Of a DNA stretch of 64,000 bases, positions 30,627 through 39,403 are shown in pieces (the stretch's first letter is position 1; each line of letters opens with the position of its first letter). The stretch is taken from assembly GCF_019511645.1 (NCBI RefSeq), contig NZ_JAEUAX010000002.1:1-64000 (forward strand). Direction: 5' to 3'. The notes below the pieces were generated by a model. That model searched no databases, was not told the origin of the DNA, and saw nothing but the letters and a program-made list of their open reading frames with translations. Origin of the DNA: Microbacterium ureisolvens (GTDB lineage Bacteria > Actinomycetota > Actinomycetes > Actinomycetales > Microbacteriaceae). The position numbers were made by a program, and so were the translations under genes.

Positions 30627-31475
30627 ATGGTGAAGCAGCGGCCCCTGGATGTGCGCGGGCGCACCACCGTCATCACCGGAGCGGCCGCGGGGATGGGCGC
30701 TGACGTCGCCCGGCAGCTCGCCGCGCGCGGGGCGCGCATCGCCCTCCTCGACCGCAACGCCGAGGGGCTCGCCGCCGTGGCTGCGACCCTCCAGGGCACC
30801 GGGCACACCACGCACGTGATCGACCTCACCGATGACGACGCCGTCACTGGAGTCGTGGCGGAGGTCGAGGCATCCCATGGCCACATCCAGGCGCTGGTGA
30901 CCTGCGCCGGATCTTCCATGCTCGGCGACATCGACCAGGTGACGATGGCGGAGATGCGCTGGCTCATGGACGTGAACCTGTGGGGCACCGTGAACGTCAC
31001 GCGAGCGCTGCTGCCGGCGCTGCGGCGCGAGCCGGCCGCGCACATCACCCACCTCGTGTCGATCTACGGGCTCGCGGCCCCGGCCGGACGCATCCCCTAT
31101 GCGATGAGCAAGTTCGCGGTGCGCGGATTCACCGAGTCACTGCGGCACGAGCTCGAGCGCTCGACGATCACCGTCGGCGCGGTGTACCCCGCGGGCGTGA
31201 AGACCGGAATCATCCTGCACGGCCGGTACGCGGCAGCCATCGACCCGGCGGTCGCGCAGCGCGCGGCGGCCGCGCAGGCCGCGATGTACCACACGGAGCC
31301 CGCCGACGCCGCGGCGCGCATCGTCGAAGCGACCGTCCGCCGTCGCCCGCGCACGATGATCGGCCGCGAGGCGCGCGTGGTCGATCTGCTCGCGCGCGTC
31401 ACGCCGACGCACTACTGGGCGCCGATGCGCCGTCCGCTCCGCGACGCCATCGACACCACCACCCCGGTGCGCTGA
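30627..31475 (+). CDS. Short-chain dehydrogenase/reductase
   Basis: The 282-aa protein is a classical SDR: TGAAAGMG (17-24) binds the nucleotide and CAG marks strand 4. The catalytic set is Ser145 (HLVSIYG), Tyr158 and Lys162 (YAMSK). VYPAGVKTGI follows, then a longer C-terminal extension ending RDAIDTTTPVR. It should oxidise or reduce a small alcohol/ketone with NAD(P); the substrate is not predictable. GAGAGG precedes the ATG at 6 nt. It is divergent from the hypothetical gene to its left. Confidence 0.92.
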   Translation: MVKQRPLDVRGRTTVITGAAAGMGADVARQLAARGARIALLDRNAEGLAAVAATLQGTGHTTHVIDLTDDDAVTGVVAEVEASHGHIQALVTCAGSSMLGDIDQVTMAEMRWLMDVNLWGTVNVTRALLPALRREPAAHITHLVSIYGLAAPAGRIPYAMSKFAVRGFTESLRHELERSTITVGAVYPAGVKTGIILHGRYAAAIDPAVAQRAAAAQAAMYHTEPADAAARIVEATVRRRPRTMIGREARVVDLLARVTPTHYWAPMRRPLRDAIDTTTPVR

Positions 31476-31649
31476 CGCCCCCGCGCCCGCGGAGGGCGCC
31501 CTCTTCATGCGCAGCGCCCGGCCCGGGCGGGTCCCTGTACCGCGGGCGGCAGCATCCGTATACCAAGCGTCGCGGACCGAATCAAGCCACTGCACCGGTC
31601 TGCGCCTCGCGCGTACCGTCGGTGTCATCCCTCATGAGAGGAGAGATCG

Positions 31650-31847
31650 ATGGGATTCATGGACGACGCGAAGGAGACGGCCAAGGCCGTCGGCGAGAAG
31701 ATCCAGGACGCGTGGGAAGACACCACCGATCGGGTCGGGGACAAGGTCGACGAGATGAAGGCCGATGCCGAAGTCAAGAAGGCCGAAGCGGAGCGCGACT
31801 CGGTGAAGACGCGCAACGACATCAAAGAAGACCTGCGCGACAGCTGA
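31650..31847 (+). CDS. CsbD-like small stress protein
   Basis: A 65-aa very charged helical protein (MGFMDDAKETAKAVGEKIQD, then AWEDTTDRVGDKVDEMKADAEVKKAEAERDSVKTRNDIKEDLRDS) of the kind annotated as CsbD-like or LEA-like. Such proteins accumulate in general stress and are probably disordered until bound or dried. AGGAGAG lies before the ATG. It is monocistronic and closed by a strong terminator. Confidence 0.8.
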   Translation: MGFMDDAKETAKAVGEKIQDAWEDTTDRVGDKVDEMKADAEVKKAEAERDSVKTRNDIKEDLRDS

Positions 31848-31860
31848 TCCGCAGAACGAT

Positions 31861-31896
31861 GAAAGCGGAGCCGACCGGGGGGCCGGCTCCGCTTTC
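31861..31896. terminator. Bidirectional terminator hairpin
   Basis: GAAAGCGGAGCCG (31861-31873) and CGGCTCCGCTTTC (31884-31896) form a 13-bp stem with A- and T-tracts at its outer ends, lying between the convergent CsbD-like and aldose epimerase genes. Confidence 0.85.
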
Positions 31897-31916
31897 GCTG
31901 TGCTGGTGCGGAAGAC

Positions 31917-32861
31917 TCAGCCGATCGCGGCGATGCGCCAGGAGGCGGTGACGGATGCCTCGGGCTCGATGACGATGAGCCCCGTGTCGTAGTCGTACGA
32001 CGCGGCGTTGAATGCGTCGGGCGCACACGTCATGGGCTCGACGGCGAGGCCCAGGCGGCTCTGGGCGGCGTCGGGCTTGTCGGCCGTGTGGATCTGGACC
32101 CACGGGCACGCGGCATCCCACGACATCTCCACACCGGAACCGGCGCTATCGGTCACCCGCACCGTCGCGACGCCGTCGGCGTCGCGCAGCAGCCCCGAGT
32201 ACGCGTGGTCGATCTCGGCGGCGCCGATCGCGCGCGGCGAGCGGAAGTCGAAGCGCTGCGGGTCGTCGGCGTCCACCGCTACGAGACCGGTCGGGATGAG
32301 GCGGTCGGGCGTGACCGCGAGCACCTGGGCGGCGGGCAGCTCGAGCGTCCAGCCGTCGACGCGGCCCTCGCCGGCGACGAGGTACGGGTGCGGGCCGGTG
32401 CCCCAGGGGGTGGGCTCGCCCGAATCGTTGTGCGCCGTCACCGACTGCGTGAGGCCGTCCGGGCCGAGCGAGAACGTCGTCGTGACCACGAGGCGCCACG
32501 GGAAGAACGTCTGCGGCTGGATGACGGCGGCGAGCGTCACGTGGTCGGGGCCCTTGTCGATCGCCTCGAAGTCGAGCCAGGTCGCCAGGCCATGCAGCGC
32601 GTGCGAGCGCGCGGGCTCCGTGAGCGGCAGCTGGAAGTCCCGGCCGCCGAACGAGTAGCGCCCGTCGACGACGCGGTTCGGCCAAGGAGCGAGGGTCGCG
32701 CCGCGGTGCGCGGGGCGCACCTCGTCGGCCTCGAACGGCACGACGAGGTTGCGGCCCCGATAGGTGAGCGAGCGGAGCGTCGCGCCGACGCTCGCGATGA
32801 CGGCCTCGTAGTCGCCGGCGCGCAGGGCGTGCTGGGTTCCGGATGCGGGGGGACGTGCCAT
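31917..32861 (-). CDS. Aldose 1-epimerase family protein
   Basis: The 314-aa galactose-mutarotase-fold protein opens GTQHALRAGDYEAVIASVGATLRSLTYRGRNLVVPFEADE. It has ATLAPWPNRVVDGRYSFGG with the substrate-binding NR pair, SHALHGLATW with the catalytic His, and WGTGPHPYL with the second His. The general acid/base Glu should be in LGLAVEPMTCAPDAFN. It interconverts sugar anomers in the cytoplasm. AAGGAG is 6 nt before ATG 32861; the much longer open frame upstream is a shadow of araA. Downstream of the arabinose genes on the same strand, though past a terminator hairpin, it probably supplies the anomer used by the isomerase. Confidence 0.92.
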   Translation of the reverse strand: MARPPASGTQHALRAGDYEAVIASVGATLRSLTYRGRNLVVPFEADEVRPAHRGATLAPWPNRVVDGRYSFGGRDFQLPLTEPARSHALHGLATWLDFEAIDKGPDHVTLAAVIQPQTFFPWRLVVTTTFSLGPDGLTQSVTAHNDSGEPTPWGTGPHPYLVAGEGRVDGWTLELPAAQVLAVTPDRLIPTGLVAVDADDPQRFDFRSPRAIGAAEIDHAYSGLLRDADGVATVRVTDSAGSGVEMSWDAACPWVQIHTADKPDAAQSRLGLAVEPMTCAPDAFNAASYDYDTGLIVIEPEASVTASWRIAAIG

Positions 32862-32977
32862 GTGAGGCTCCTTGGGGGATCGGGGATGCCGCCAACCAGA
32901 GTAGCGGCGCGGTTCGGGGCGCCTCGAACCAACGGATTCGGACCGAGACCGAGGGCGATGACCCGGGTTTCGGCGGA

Positions 32978-33006
32978 ATTCCCCGGTCTCGCCGAGACCG
33001 GGGAAT
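32978..33006 (-). terminator. Terminator after araA
   Basis: ATTCCCCGGTCTC and GAGACCGGGGAAT form a perfect 13-bp stem around GCC, 11 bp past the araA stop. The T-tract is poor, so termination may be partial. Confidence 0.7.
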
Positions 33007-33016
33007 CCGGCTGGGG

Positions 33017-34528
33017 CTACAGGCCCTGCGCGAGGCGGTAGTAGGCCTGGTTCCAGCGCAGCTCCCTCTGGAAGCCGCGCACCGTGGTGTCGTCGTCGAT
33101 CACGACGAGCTCGGTGCCGGCGATGTCGGCGAAGTCGCGGAACACCTCGATGCCGACAGCCGTCGTCATCACGGTGTGGTGCGCCGCACCTGCGGCGAGC
33201 CAGCACGCGGCGCTGGTCGCGAAGTCGGGCGCCGGCTTCCACACCGCGCGGCCGACGGGCAGCTTCGGCAGATCGGGCGCGTCGATGTTCTCGACGACGT
33301 TGGCGACCAGGCGGAAGCGGTCGCGCATGTCGCTCATCGCGACGACCAGCGCGGGGCCGGGGTCGGCGGTGAAGACCAGGCGCACCGGGTCGTCCTTGCC
33401 GCCGATGCCGAGCGGGTGGACCTCGAGGCGCGGCTTGGCCGTGGTCAGCGACGGCGATACCTCGAGCATGTGCGCACCGAGGATCTTCTCGTCGCCCGCG
33501 ACCAGGTCGTAGGTGTAGTCCTCCATGAGGCTCGCGCCGCCGGGCAGGCCCGCGCCCATCACGTTGGCGACGCGGACGAGGATCGCGGTCTTCCAGTCGC
33601 CCTCGGCACCGAAGCCGTAACCCTCCGCCATCAGGCGCTGCACGGCGAGGCCCGGCAGCTGCTTCAGCGCGCCGAGGTCCTCGAACGAGGTCGTGAAGGC
33701 GCCGAAGCCGCCCTCCTCGAGGAAGGAGCGCAGGCCGAGCTCGATCGCCGCGCCGTCGCGCAGCGACTGGTGGCGGTCGCCGTCGGGCAGCAGCTCGGGC
33801 GCCACGTCGTACGAGTCGAGGTACACCTGCACGAGCGCGTCGACGTCTTCCTCGGATGCCGCCTCCACGGCGGCGACGAGCTCGTTCACGCCCCACGTGT
33901 TGACCTGCACGCCGAACCGCAGCTCGGCCTCGGTCTTGTCGCCCTCGGTGACCGCGACGTAGCGCATGTTGTCGCCGAAGCGCGCGAGCTTGAGCGAACG
34001 GGATGCCGCCCACCCCGCGGCCGCGCGCTGCCAGTCCTCGACCTGCTGCCGCACCGCGGGGTTCGACACGTGACCGACGACCGTCTTGCGGGCGACGCCC
34101 AGGCGGGTCTGGATGTACCCGAACTCGCGGTCGCCGTGCGCCGCCTGGTTCAGGTTCATGAAGTCGAAGTCGATGTCGGCCCACGGCAGCTCGACGTTCG
34201 CCTGCGTGTGCAGGTGCAGCAGCGGCTTCTGAAGCGCATCGAGGCCCGCGATCCACATCTTCGCGGGGCTGAACGTGTGCATCCAGGCGACGACGCCGAT
34301 CACGTCGTCGCGGGCGTTCACGTCGAGGGCCAGACGGCGGATCGAGTCGGAGTCCTTGAGGACCGGCTTCCACACGACCTTGACGGGAAGGCCTTCCAGT
34401 CCGGCCGCGACGGCCTGGGACTGCTCGGCGACCTGGCGGAGGGTCTCCTCGCCGTACAGCGTCTGGCTGCCGGTGACGAACCAGATCTCGTAGGCGTCGA
34501 GCGAGGTGGACAGAGGTGTGCGGGTCAT
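33017..34528 (-). CDS. araA: L-arabinose isomerase
   Basis: The 503-aa protein is full length for Ara[101 protein letters not shown], the metal-site EVSPSL and the C-terminal HHTVMTT. It isomerises L-arabinose to L-ribulose with a divalent metal. The ATG at 34528 has AAGGA 7 nt upstream; the 723-codon open frame is not real. It is the last gene of araD-kinase-araA, 17 bp after the kinase stop. Confidence 0.97.
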   Translation of the reverse strand: MTRTPLSTSLDAYEIWFVTGSQTLYGEETLRQVAEQSQAVAAGLEGLPVKVVWKPVLKDSDSIRRLALDVNARDDVIGVVAWMHTFSPAKMWIAGLDALQKPLLHLHTQANVELPWADIDFDFMNLNQAAHGDREFGYIQTRLGVARKTVVGHVSNPAVRQQVEDWQRAAAGWAASRSLKLARFGDNMRYVAVTEGDKTEAELRFGVQVNTWGVNELVAAVEAASEEDVDALVQVYLDSYDVAPELLPDGDRHQSLRDGAAIELGLRSFLEEGGFGAFTTSFEDLGALKQLPGLAVQRLMAEGYGFGAEGDWKTAILVRVANVMGAGLPGGASLMEDYTYDLVAGDEKILGAHMLEVSPSLTTAKPRLEVHPLGIGGKDDPVRLVFTADPGPALVVAMSDMRDRFRLVANVVENIDAPDLPKLPVGRAVWKPAPDFATSAACWLAAGAAHHTVMTTAVGIEVFRDFADIAGTELVVIDDDTTVRGFQRELRWNQAYYRLAQGL

Positions 34529-34545
34529 TGTGGGTCCTTCGTGAG

Positions 34546-36171
34546 TCAGAGGGCGGAGACGGCGGCGGCTTCGACGGCGAGGCCGGCGCGATAGCGGTCG
34601 AGGTAGGCGGCGAAGCCCGCGACATCGGCGGGGTCGGGCTCGGCGGTCGCGACGGCCGCTCCGGCGAAGACACGTTCGTCGAGATAGGCGGCGAGGGGGA
34701 TCACGGATGCTGCGGCCGACGCATCCGTCTCCGCGACACTCCGCGCGTACGCGGCGAGCACCGCGATGCCCCACGCACCGCCTTCGGAGGCGGTGTCTCC
34801 GACCGAGACCGGTGCGCCGAGCGCGCCGGCGAGGAAACGCTGCGCGACCCCCGCGGTGCGGAACATGCCGCCGTGCGCGAACATGCGGTCGAGCCCCACG
34901 CCCTCCTCGTCGAGCACGCTCATGCCGAGGGCGAGCGTGCCGAACACACCGTAGAGCTGTGCGCGCATCGCGTTCGCGAGCGTGAGGCGGCTGTCGGGCG
35001 TGCGCACGAAGAGCGGCCGTCCCTCGGTGAGCCCGGCGATCGGCTCGCCGGCGAGGTGGTTGTAGGCGAGCAGCCCGCCGCCGTCGGCCTCGCCGTCGAG
35101 CGCCTCGCGGAACAGGGTCTCGTAGACGGCGTCGTCGGAGAGCGGGGTTCCGGACGCCTCGGCGAACCGCGCGAACATGCCGGTCCACGCCGCGAGCTCG
35201 CTCGCGCCGTTGTTGCAGTGCACCATTGCGACCGTGTCGCCTACCGGGGTCGTGACGAGGTCGAGCTCGTGGTGCACCTCGGCGAGCGGGCGCTCGAGCA
35301 CGACCATCGCGAAGATGCTGGTGCCGGCGCTGACGTTGCCGGTGCGGGGTGCGACGGCGTTGGTCGCGACCATGCCGGTGCCCGCGTCGCCCTCGGGAGC
35401 GCAGAACGGGATGCCGGGCCGCAGAGCGCCGGAGCCGTCGAGCAGCGCTGCGCCCTCAGCCGTGAGCACGCCCGCGGACGCACCCGCGACGAGCGATTCG
35501 GGCAGGAGGTCGGCCACGTGCGCGACCGGCAGCCGGCCGGCGGCCAGCGCGTCGTAGCGCGCGAGGAGGTCGGCGTCGTAGTCGTGCGTGGTCGGGTCGA
35601 TCGGGAACATACCCGACGCGTCGCCGACGCCGAGCACCTTCTCGCCTGTCAGCTTCCAGTGGACGTAGCCGGCGAGCGTCGTGACGAAGCGGAGGCCGGG
35701 CACGTGGGCCTCGCCGTCGAGCACGACCTGGTGCAGGTGCGCGATCGACCAGCGCAGCGGGATGTTCACCCCGAACGCCTCGGTGAGCTCTGCCGCGGCG
35801 GCGCCCGTGTTGGTGTTGCGCCACGTGCGGAAGGGCGCGAGCAGCTCGCCCGCCTCGTCGAAGGCGAGATAGCCGTGCATCATCGCCGAGACGCCGATCA
35901 CCCCGAACGTGTCGGGCGTCACGCCGTGGCGCTGCTGCGCGTCGGCGATGAGGTCGGCGTACGCGGCCTGCAGCCCCGACCACACGTCGTCGAGCGCGTA
36001 GGTCCACAGGCCGCCCTCGAACCGGTTCTCCCACGCGTGCGAGCCGACGGCGAGCACGGTCGCCGGGTCGTCGGCGTCGACGAGGCACGCCTTGATGCGC
36101 GTCGACCCCAGCTCGATGCCGAGCGCGGTGCGGCCTTCGCGGACCGCCCGGGCCGCAGCATCCGCCATCAT
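34546..36171 (-). CDS. araB: FGGY-family sugar kinase, probable ribulokinase
   Basis: The 541-aa kinase has the FGGY N-terminal ATPase core ([20 protein letters not shown]), [21 protein letters not shown], the signature region [18 protein letters not shown] and the C-terminal phosphate loop [24 protein letters not shown]. Position between araD and araA makes L-ribulose the expected substrate, giving L-ribulose 5-phosphate. The sequence is of the long actinobacterial type, not the enteric AraB type, so the symbol rests on context. The start overlaps the araD stop (ATGATGG). Confidence 0.85.
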   Translation of the reverse strand: MMADAAARAVREGRTALGIELGSTRIKACLVDADDPATVLAVGSHAWENRFEGGLWTYALDDVWSGLQAAYADLIADAQQRHGVTPDTFGVIGVSAMMHGYLAFDEAGELLAPFRTWRNTNTGAAAAELTEAFGVNIPLRWSIAHLHQVVLDGEAHVPGLRFVTTLAGYVHWKLTGEKVLGVGDASGMFPIDPTTHDYDADLLARYDALAAGRLPVAHVADLLPESLVAGASAGVLTAEGAALLDGSGALRPGIPFCAPEGDAGTGMVATNAVAPRTGNVSAGTSIFAMVVLERPLAEVHHELDLVTTPVGDTVAMVHCNNGASELAAWTGMFARFAEASGTPLSDDAVYETLFREALDGEADGGGLLAYNHLAGEPIAGLTEGRPLFVRTPDSRLTLANAMRAQLYGVFGTLALGMSVLDEEGVGLDRMFAHGGMFRTAGVAQRFLAGALGAPVSVGDTASEGGAWGIAVLAAYARSVAETDASAAASVIPLAAYLDERVFAGAAVATAEPDPADVAGFAAYLDRYRAGLAVEAAAVSAL

Positions 36172-36920
36172 CGCCCGTTCTCCTCGTCGCGGCGCTCGTC
36201 GGTCGACTGCCCGTACACGTTCTGGTACCGGTCGTAGAGGCTGTCGATCGCATGCTGCGGGATCGGGATGAGAGGACCGGCCTCACGCGCGTAATGCACG
36301 GTGCGGGCGACGTCCTCGACCATGACGGCGGCCTTCACCGCGTCCTTGGCGGAGACGCCGATCGTGAAGGGGCCGTGATTCTGCATCAGCACGGCGCGGG
36401 AGCGGTGACCCGTGAGCGTCTCGACGATGCCGCGGCCGATCGAGTCGTCGCCGATGATCGCGAACGGACCCACCGGGATCGGCCCGCCGAACTCGTCGGC
36501 CATCGCCGTGATGACGCACGGGATCTCCTCGCCGCGCGCGGCCCACGCGACGGCGAAGGTGGAGTGGGTGTGCACCACTCCCCCGACCTCGGGCATGTTC
36601 CGGTACACGTAGGCGTGCGCCGCGGTGTCGCTCGACGGGCTCCGCTCGCTGCCGAGGCTCCCGGGGATCACGTTGCCGTCCAGGTCGCAGAGGATCATGT
36701 TCTCGGCAGCGAGGTCGTCGTAGCTCACGCCGCTCGGCTTGATCACGAAGAGGTCGGCACCGGGCACGCGTCCTGAGACGTTGCCGCCGGTCCAGACGAT
36801 CAGGTTGTAGCGGACGAGCTCGGCGTGGAGCTTGGCGACATCGGCGCGGACGGCGGCGATGGATGCCTCGACCTCGGGGCTGAACGTCGGAGCCGGCGTC
36901 GCCGGTTCGGGGCTGGTCAC
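36168..36920 (-). CDS. araD: L-ribulose-5-phosphate 4-epimerase
   Basis: The 250-aa class II aldolase-fold protein has [48 protein letters not shown], the zinc ligands in [14 protein letters not shown] and [10 protein letters not shown], and [16 protein letters not shown] near the end, all standard for AraD. It converts L-ribulose-5-P to D-xylulose-5-P. GTG 36920 follows GGAGG at 5 nt; the upstream open frame belongs to no gene. It is the first gene of the operon and lies 60 bp from the TGTTACCGGTAACA operator. Confidence 0.95.
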   Translation of the reverse strand: MTSPEPATPAPTFSPEVEASIAAVRADVAKLHAELVRYNLIVWTGGNVSGRVPGADLFVIKPSGVSYDDLAAENMILCDLDGNVIPGSLGSERSPSSDTAAHAYVYRNMPEVGGVVHTHSTFAVAWAARGEEIPCVITAMADEFGGPIPVGPFAIIGDDSIGRGIVETLTGHRSRAVLMQNHGPFTIGVSAKDAVKAAVMVEDVARTVHYAREAGPLIPIPQHAIDSLYDRYQNVYGQSTDERRDEENGR

Positions 36921-36979
36921 GGGGTCCTCCGTCGGGTCTCGTGTGAAAAGGTCGGGCGAATCAGGCCTCGGCGCGACCA

Positions 36980-36993
36980 TGTTACCGGTAACA
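36980..36993. promoter_or_regulatory. LacI-type operator of the araD operon
   Basis: TGTTACCGGTAACA is a perfect 14-bp palindrome with the central CG typical of LacI-family operators. It lies between the LacI-family gene and araD, 60 bp upstream of the araD start, and recurs with one change before the sugar transporter. Confidence 0.8.
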
Positions 36994-37027
36994 ACATCGG
37001 TTCGCACCGCGGGTTTCTCAGTTGCCG

Positions 37028-38023
37028 TCAGTCCGGGGGCGCGGTAGAGGCCCGCACGACGAGCCGTGGCGGTGCCGGGACGGATGCCGCTTCCCCGAGC
37101 ACCTCGGCGACCGCTCGGCGCGCCTCGCCCCCGAGGTCGAGACCCACCGTGGTGAGCGCGGGCCGGTAGTACGCGGCATCCGGGTTGTCGTCGAAGCCCA
37201 CGATGCTGACGTCGCCCGGCACGTCGAGTCCCCCCTCGCGCAGGCCCGCGATGAGACCCAGCGCCATCTGATCGTTGGCGACGGCCACGGCAGTGGGCCC
37301 GTCCGAGGCACGCACGGCGGCCGCGATGTCGGGCGCGAGGGCCGCGCCGGCAGCGGCGGTCCAGTCTCCGGCCCAATGCGGGGCGGACTCGATGCCGCCC
37401 TCGGCGAGCGCCCGCAGCATCCCGCGCTCCCGGGACTGCGCCTCGAGCCACTCCTCGGGTCCGGCGACCCGGCCGATGCGACGGTGCCCGAGCTCGATGA
37501 GGTGCGCGACCGCCAGCGCAGCCCCCGCCTCCTGCCGCTGCGCACCGGGACCCGTGTGCAACGCCGTGATGGCGATGCCCGGATGCGCCTCCATGAGCGC
37601 CGGGAGCGTCGTCGCGTGCGGCGCGAGAACGATGAGCCCGTCGACGCCCTGGCCGAGGAGCCGGTCGGCCGCGTCGTGGACGGATGCCTCGGCCGAGGCA
37701 TCCGCGTACGCCGTCGCGATCCACCGCCCGGCGTCGCGCGCCGCGGCCTCCAGGGCCGCGATGCCGACCGCAGGGCCGTACAGCGTCGCGTCGGAGGCGA
37801 TGACACCGAGCGTGCGGGTCGTGCGGGTGCCGAGCGTGCGCGCGGCGTTGTTGACGCGGTAGCCGAGATCGGCGATGGCGCGCAGCACGCGGTCACGGGT
37901 CTCGGGTCGGATGTTCGGGTGCTCGTTGATCACCCGCGACACGGTCTGCGTGGACACGCCCGCCGCGCGCGCGACGTCGCGCACCCCGACACGGGACGCG
38001 GCACGGTGCTGCGGCTCGCTCAT
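37028..38023 (-). CDS. LacI-family regulator of the arabinose genes
   Basis: The 331-aa repressor has the N-terminal LacI helix-turn-helix and hinge (VGVRDVARAAGVSTQTVSRVINEHPNIRPETRDRVLRAIADLGYRVNNAART) and a periplasmic-binding-type sensor domain ending DVSIVGFDDNPDAAYYRPALTTV. Flanked by the arabinose catabolic operon and a sugar ABC transporter, both with TGTTACCG operators, it most likely responds to arabinose or a catabolic intermediate. ATG 38023 starts MSEPQHRAASR; GTG or TTG codons up to seven residues earlier are possible. Confidence 0.92.
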   Translation of the reverse strand: MSEPQHRAASRVGVRDVARAAGVSTQTVSRVINEHPNIRPETRDRVLRAIADLGYRVNNAARTLGTRTTRTLGVIASDATLYGPAVGIAALEAAARDAGRWIATAYADASAEASVHDAADRLLGQGVDGLIVLAPHATTLPALMEAHPGIAITALHTGPGAQRQEAGAALAVAHLIELGHRRIGRVAGPEEWLEAQSRERGMLRALAEGGIESAPHWAGDWTAAAGAALAPDIAAAVRASDGPTAVAVANDQMALGLIAGLREGGLDVPGDVSIVGFDDNPDAAYYRPALTTVGLDLGGEARRAVAEVLGEAASVPAPPRLVVRASTAPPD

Positions 38024-38176
38024 CGCGCTCACCCTATCCACCAACAGCCGGCGTCACCGACCGGCGTCCGCCCGCGCCCATATCGGTCATGCGGCCGATT
38101 GTGATCCCTCACTATTGGCGCATTCGCGGCCGAAATGGTGCATCACCGATCCTTGGAACGCCTCGCGTTACAGAAC

Positions 38177-38190
38177 TGTTACCGCTAACA
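38177..38190. promoter_or_regulatory. LacI-type operator of the sugar transporter
   Basis: TGTTACCGCTAACA differs from the araD-side palindrome at one base. It lies 126 bp upstream of the sugar-binding lipoprotein gene; a further half-site CTAACA follows at about 38217. The shared motif ties transporter and catabolic operon to one regulator. Confidence 0.75.
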
Positions 38191-38302
38191 TCTTGCCTGA
38201 GCACGGAATGTGAGGGCTAACATTCCATCGTCCGGTCGTACCGCAGCGGCCGGATACACCGAGCCGGCAGCGATGCCGGACCAGAACGAGGAGGTTTTGG
38301 AA

Positions 38303-39289
38303 ATGCAGAAGAAGACGCTTCTCGCCGGGTTCGCGCTCCTGGGGGCCCTCGCCCTCACCGCGACCGGCTGCGCCGGAACGAGCACCGACGCCGGCGACGG
38401 CGATGGGGGCGACGACGTCGTCACCGTCGGGTTCGCACAGACCGGGTCGGAGTCGGGGTGGCGCTCGGCGAACACCGAGTCGATGAAGGAGGCGTTCTCG
38501 GCCGAGAACGGGTTCGACCTGATCTTCAACGCGGCCGACAACGACACCGCGGCCCAGATCGCCGCCGTGCGCGACTTCATCAACCAGGGCGTCGACGCGA
38601 TCGTCATCGCTCCCATCGTCGAAGACGGCTGGGACGACGTGCTCCAGGAGGCAGCGGATGCCGGCATCCCGGTCATCCTCGAAGACCGCACCGTGTCGGC
38701 GTCGGACGACCTCTACGCCAGCTGGGTGGGCCTGGACTTCAAGAAGGAGGGTGTGATGGCCGGCGAGTGGGCGGCCGAGACCTTCGCCGACACCCCGACC
38801 AAGATGGTGGTGCTCGAGGGAACGACCGGCTCCGCGCCGGCGAACGACCGCGCCGAGGGCTTCGACGAGGCCATCGAGGGCACCGCGATCGAGAAGATCG
38901 ACTCCCAGACGGGCGACTTCACCCGCGACGGCGGCAAGACCGTCATGGAGGGCTTCCTGCAGAAGTACGGGGTCGACGGGATCGACCTGGTCTATGCCCA
39001 CAACGACGACATGGCGCTCGGAGCGATCGAGGCGATCGAGGCCGCCGGCGCCGAGCCGGGCGTCGACATCCAGATCGTGTCGATCGACGCGGTCAAGGAC
39101 GGAATGCAGGCGCTCGTCGACGGCAAGATCAACTTCATCGTCGAGTGCAACCCGCTGCTGGGCGAGCTGGCTGCGGGCCTCGTCACCGACGTCCTCGCCG
39201 GCAAGGACGTGGAGAAGGAGGTCTACGTCGAGGACCAGACCTTCACCCAGGAGCAGGCCGCAGAGGTCATCGACAGCCGCCCGTACTGA
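38303..39289 (+). CDS. Sugar ABC transporter substrate-binding lipoprotein
   Basis: The 328-aa protein begins MQKKTLLAGFALLGALALTA with lipobox TATGC (Cys23). It continues with a type I periplasmic-binding fold: TVGFAQTGSESGWRSANTESMKEAF, AAQIAAVRDFINQGVDAIVIAP, AGIPVILEDRTV, YAHNDDMALGAIEAIEAAG, and a C-terminal FIVECNPLLGELAAGLV. GSESGWR and CNPLLG are typical of YtfQ-type furanose-binding proteins. Arabinose, probably the furanose form, or an arabinoside is the expected ligand from the adjacent genes. GAGGAG precedes ATG 38303. Confidence 0.92.
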   Translation: MQKKTLLAGFALLGALALTATGCAGTSTDAGDGDGGDDVVTVGFAQTGSESGWRSANTESMKEAFSAENGFDLIFNAADNDTAAQIAAVRDFINQGVDAIVIAPIVEDGWDDVLQEAADAGIPVILEDRTVSASDDLYASWVGLDFKKEGVMAGEWAAETFADTPTKMVVLEGTTGSAPANDRAEGFDEAIEGTAIEKIDSQTGDFTRDGGKTVMEGFLQKYGVDGIDLVYAHNDDMALGAIEAIEAAGAEPGVDIQIVSIDAVKDGMQALVDGKINFIVECNPLLGELAAGLVTDVLAGKDVEKEVYVEDQTFTQEQAAEVIDSRPY

Positions 39290-39332
39290 TCGTCACGCAA
39301 CCGATCCTGTATCAAGGTAGGTCGAAAGCACA

Positions 39333-39363
39333 CCGCCGGGAGACCGCCGAGGTCTCCCGGCGG
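39333..39363 (+). terminator. Intercistronic stem-loop after the binding protein
   Basis: CCGCCGGGAGACC and GGTCTCCCGGCGG form a perfect 13-bp stem with a 5-nt loop in the 114-bp gap before the ATPase gene, with no T-tract. Such hairpins protect binding-protein mRNA and lower downstream expression; partial termination is possible. Confidence 0.65.
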
Positions 39364-39403
39364 ATGTGCCGACGATGAAGCCCGGAAAGGCAGCTGAGTC
39401 ACC

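Noticed and set aside
31917..34673. 918-codon ORF spanning the aldose epimerase and araA
   Set aside because: Only the last 314 codons encode a protein; the rest is an out-of-frame reading of araA.
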